A stretch of DNA of 64,000 nucleotides from Hippopus hippopus (Eukaryota; Mollusca; Bivalvia; Cardiida; Cardiidae), in NCBI GenBank assembly GCA_946811185.2, contig OX328096.1:66773345-66837344 (forward strand), written 5' to 3'. Made by a program: the position numbers and the translations under genes. Below are positions 61,178 through 64,000 of this stretch, piece after piece (position 1 is the first letter of the stretch; each line of letters opens with the position of its first letter). The notes under the pieces are model-generated. The model worked only from the letters and a program-made list of their open reading frames with translations, was not told the origin of the DNA and did no database searches.

Positions 61178-61440
61178 TGCCCGCCCTGGTAGCTCAGTGG
61201 TTAGCATATCGGACTCATGACCTGGTGGTTGTGAGTACGATACCCGGTTGAGGCAAACTTTCTTTCCGGTGATATTTCTCCTGTCACCTCAGATGCGTGT
61301 GAGAAAGTAGTCAGAGACTTGGAAAGAAAGTTATATCAGTACTGGTGTGAGAAAGCCAGGAAACACATGAGTAGGTGCACTGACCGCCGTGATATGACCT
61401 AAGCTGTTAAAACGACGTTAAGCTCCAATTCAATCGTTAT
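61178..61440 (+). mobile_element. tRNA-derived SINE, second family
   Basis: CGCCCTGGTAGCTCAGTGGT head and GTGAGTACGATACCCGGTTG B-box region. Body with GTGAGAAAGTAGTCAGAGAC and GTACTGGTGTGAGAAAGCCA. End AGCTGTTAAAACGACGTTAA. Closely matched by 62970-63210. Confidence 0.82.
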
Positions 61441-61687
61441 CTGCGCAGTGCTCATGTCATATTCTTCGAAGATTCAACCTGTCTGCTATGACGCATCACC
61501 ATCTCCTGTACAGGAGAAAATTAATACGCTGCTTATAAAGTAGCAATGGAGAAAATGGCTATAAACATTTATACTTAAATGGAAAAATGTAGCCTGTTTT
61601 TCGCTCCAATTATCTTGAAAATTTAATTAATTCCAATGGGAAGAATAGTTTTCACAAATACTCTTGTATTACTGCACATTTTTTTTT

Positions 61688-62030
61688 AATACAGTTTCTA
61701 AATATAGACTAGGGAAACCAGGATTCGTGCAAGGTTTTTCCAAAGAGATATCAACAAGAAGTGTCTGGGCTTATACCAAAGCTATTACCCTAGCCTGTAG
61801 GGGCTGTTTTAATAAATGGTCCATGCCTAGGTTACAAGCTAGATCTAGCTGATCACAGCTGAATGAATCGTATCTAATAACGTTTTATGGAGTAAACGTT
61901 TATTTTATTTTGAAATTCAAAGTAATGGTTGTCGTTTTGAAAAGTAGTCCGGTTCTGTACCCAGAATGCCCAAATCCTATAGATATGTATTTGAAAAATG
62001 CCATCCAGCGGAAGATAATGTCAGTTCAAT
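61688..62030 (+). repeat. Dispersed repeat, copy 2 of 2
   Basis: Counterpart of 1003-1345, for example GTTCTGTACCCAGAATGC followed by CAAAT and CAGCGGAAGATAATG. Confidence 0.7.
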
Positions 62031-62054
62031 CGATCAGTCAATCAGTTCTCCCAA

Positions 62055-62175
62055 AAAATTCGTTATACCACGGGATTGTGTGGTAAAGGGTAAACCAATT
62101 TCTGTACAGATACGACTTATTAAAATATTATGTGACAGAAGGAGAAAATGCTGGTAATCAACATTTTCTCCTTTT
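62055..62175 (-). mobile_element. Family A rearranged fragment
   Basis: GGGATTGTGTGGTAAAGGGTAA followed, in unusual order, by GGAGAAAATGCTGGTAATCA and a complementary arm. Confidence 0.65.
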
Positions 62176-62317
62176 CCCCACAATGACTTTATACACCTCT
62201 CTCCCCCTTCCCCCCGGGCAAATGTAATGTTTGATATTGTATCGTTTGAGACGGTGGTGTAAGGATGAAGCGTTGGCCTATCACGCCGAAGGTTTAGGGT
62301 TCGAATTTAGATAACAA

Positions 62318-62476
62318 CCGACTAAATTGTGAGTTAGAATGGAAACTTGAACATACAGAAAATTCACAGATAGCACAAGGTTTCGCCTCATGTCAGCCTG
62401 CGCGGACTGCGCATTCTAACATGGGTCGATACTGTTTGCAGATGCACTAAACCCTCTTTTCATAGAACATGTCTCA
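62318..62476. mobile_element. Family B right-half fragment
   Basis: CTCATGTCAGCCTGCGCGGA, CTGCGCATTCTAACATGGGT, TCATAGAACATGTCTCA. Confidence 0.72.
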
Positions 62477-62586
62477 ATAGTTTGTTTGAAATTCTACACC
62501 GCTTTTAAGAGTGTCTACTGCAGATGAGGTGTCCTTCCATTTTGAACCATTATTAATCCCACGCAATATACGTATAGATTTTACCC

Positions 62587-62799
62587 TTAACCCTTAGGCT
62601 GCAAAGCGCGACTCACTGACCTTTTGCGGACAGTGTAGATCAAGATCAGACTGCACAGAACGTGCAGTCTGATCTTAGATCTACACTGTCCGATGAGGAG
62701 ATATTTTTCCCCTAAGAAATGAATTTGCAATAGCATCATTTGGGCTTTTACTATCGGCTTGAAAGTTTCATTTAATTTATTTTGCAGGATAAGGGTTAA
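62587..62799. mobile_element. Family C MITE, complete reference copy
   Basis: TTAACCCTTAGGCTGCAAAGC at 62587 and GCAGGATAAGGGTTAA ending at 62799. A ~64-bp palindrome around CTGCACAGAACGTGCAG with arms GGACAGTGTAGATCAAGATC. The termini CCCTTA/TAAGGG plus TTAA are unambiguous here. Confidence 0.9.
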
Positions 62800-62969
62800 T
62801 GGAACTGCGGAATTGACAAAATGAACATTTCAAATTGAAGAGAAAAATCTGTTTGTGCTGCATTTCACTTTTAAAGCTGTTTTAACCCTTTCTAAATTCC
62901 AAAACTAGCCGTTTGATTTGCTGACTGACTCATTCGTTTGTTCGTTCGTATTATTGTGTATTTACGCCG

Positions 62970-63210
62970 CGCCCGGGCGGAAAGCTCATTGGTTAACGTA
63001 TCAGACTCTTAACCTAGTTGTTGCGGGTTCGATATCTGGTTGTGGCAAACTTTGTTTTTTGGCGATTTTTCGCTTCTAACCTCTGATGCAAGTGAGAAAA
63101 GTAGTCAGTGGCTTCGAACGAAAGTTATGTCAGTACTGGTGTGAGAAAGCCAGAAAACACATGCGGAGGTGCACTGACCGCCGTGTTTGACCTAAGCTGT
63201 TAAAATCGAT
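62970..63210 (+). mobile_element. tRNA-derived SINE, second family
   Basis: GCGGAAAGCTCATTGGTTAA head, TTGCGGGTTCGATATCTGG (B box), GTGAGAAAAGTAGTCAGTGG, GTACTGGTGTGAGAAAGCCA. Confidence 0.82.
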
Positions 63211-63214
63211 CATT

Positions 63215-63400
63215 TCACGGCGACAACTCACATATTCATGTATGTCCTGAGTCACATCGGTACAAGGGAAGGGCTCTGAAATGTCTTGCTCAAGGAAACT
63301 CCCACGTAAGGCCCATTGCTTCGAGTGAGTATCCAACCCGGGACCTTCAGATTACGTATCCAACTTTTCAATACTAAGCTACGCAGGAACCCCAGGCCTG
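63215..63400 (-). mobile_element. SINE-like repeat, minus strand
   Basis: The complement carries GGGTTCCTGCGTAGCTTAGT and GTCCCGGGTTGGATACTC as head, then TTGAGCAAGACATTTCAGAG as in the 42408 type. Confidence 0.6.
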
Positions 63401-63574
63401 ATTTGCTGATGACATTCTGTTTTCGATAGCTGTTTGGTAGATCTAAAAGTAGAATACATTTACAGGATTGCGTTATAACTGTGCCATGATCGATTGGCAG
63501 ATGTCGCTGTATATACTCTTACGAACAAAATCCGTAAGAAAGAAACAAATGAACAAATGCATAGCAGAAATACA

Positions 63575-63650
63575 GGGACCGGGCAGGATTCGAACCTAGA
63601 ACGCCCGGACGAAAGGCCAACACCATAACCACTGAGCTAAAGAGAATTCT
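63575..63650 (-). mobile_element. tRNA-like SINE head or tRNA pseudogene
   Basis: On the minus strand, TTAGCTCAGTGGTTATGG and CTAGGTTCGAATCCTGCC are good A and B boxes about 35 bp apart. The 5' and 3' acceptor strands do not pair, so a functional tRNA is unlikely. Confidence 0.5.
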
Positions 63651-63763
63651 CCGTAACGCAATTGTTAGGTATCGTATTTAGTCGGGATGAAGCCATGCAT
63701 GAAGGAGTGGTCTCCCGTAACAATACATAACGACGTATCGAATGTCCTTACATGTATTGACCA

Positions 63764-64000
63764 GCCCGCATAGCTCAATAGGTAGAGCGTAGGACTCGTG
63801 AACGTGATGTTTCGAGTCATTTGAGGGTGTGGGTTCGATCCCCACGGCTGGCCACCTAAAATTACTAATAGTCTTTCGGATGAGACGTTAAACCGAGGTC
63901 CCGTGTGACGGTGCTATACACTGAGCACGTAAAAGAACCAGGCGTAACTTAAGATGGGTTTCGTCCTGTATCTGCACAATCCCCCATAACCATACTAACA
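63764..64000 (+). mobile_element. tRNA-derived SINE with conserved central domain (runs off the window)
   Basis: CCAGCCCGCATAGCTCAATA and GTGGGTTCGATCCCCACGGC flank an enlarged middle (GTGATGTTTCGAGTCATTTG). CCAGCC pairs with GGCTGG, giving a tRNA-like acceptor. The next part, CTTTCGGATGAGACGTTAAA and CCGAGGTCCCGTGTGACGG, is a central domain I associate with a SINE type spread widely in marine animals. The 3' end is cut by the window. Confidence 0.75.

Noticed and set aside
2762..62175. CRISPR-like array, because a palindromic repeat recurs many times
   Set aside because: Copies are scattered over 60 kb at irregular distances, ~230 bp long, in both orientations and in a eukaryotic context; they are MITEs.
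63575..63860. Functional tRNA genes at 63575-63650 (minus) and 63764-63856 (plus)
   Set aside because: A and B boxes are good, but acceptor pairing fails in the first, and the second has an oversized middle and continues into a SINE body.

Overview
The window is eukaryotic nuclear DNA, most likely from a marine bivalve (my guess is a venerid-type clam). It has spliceosomal introns, an animal-type DDX47 gene, tRNA-derived SINEs ending in short CAAT-type repeats, non-LTR retrotransposons, a mariner copy and a very dense load of palindromic MITE-like elements. The species is an inference; nothing in the sequence names it.

Only two host genes can be read with confidence. DDX47, a nucleolar DEAD-box RNA helicase, lies on the minus strand as two coding exons (14355-13771 and 6774-5983) around a 7-kb repeat-filled intron. 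They join in phase 0 to a complete 458-residue protein. A large intact single-exon ORF lies on the plus strand (20020-25734, 1904 residues). It joins a cellular-type RNA-dependent RNA polymerase (RDR/QDE-1/EGO-1 family, DLDGD catalytic motif) to a C-terminal UPF1/ZNFX1-like superfamily 1 helicase, and has a small degenerate P-loop NTPase-like domain in front. It is the prime candidate for an unusual biological system: one polypeptide that could unwind RNA and copy it in small-RNA amplification or antiviral/transposon defence. The two genes are divergent, and a 5'-truncated LINE (15633-17925) with an intact reverse transcriptase frame lies between them.

From 25.7 kb to the end I find no convincing multi-exon gene, apart from one possible first coding exon at 56116-56169. 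The rest is mobile DNA. I name the recurrent families here and use the letters below. Family A: ~230-bp hairpin element, TTAA-flanked, core GGAGAAAATGCTGGTAACCA and its complement. Family B: ~255 bp, ends TGAGCCATGCTCTG / CAGAGCATGGCTCA. Family C: ~200 bp, core GGACAGTGTAGATC..GATCTACACTGTCC, TTAA-flanked. Family D: ~370-bp palindromic element, TTAA-flanked. Family E: ~170-bp palindrome with ends TTCACCAACYATTCTTA. There are also SINEs, elements built on ~150-bp tandem cores, two Harbinger-like elements (34.2 and 46.9 kb), a dead mariner (53.3-54.7 kb) and microsatellites. Several nested insertions reveal target-site duplications and relative ages. Family A supplies the sequence immediately after the DDX47 stop codon, and a family E palindrome follows the polymerase stop codon, so both host 3' UTRs probably contain long hairpins.
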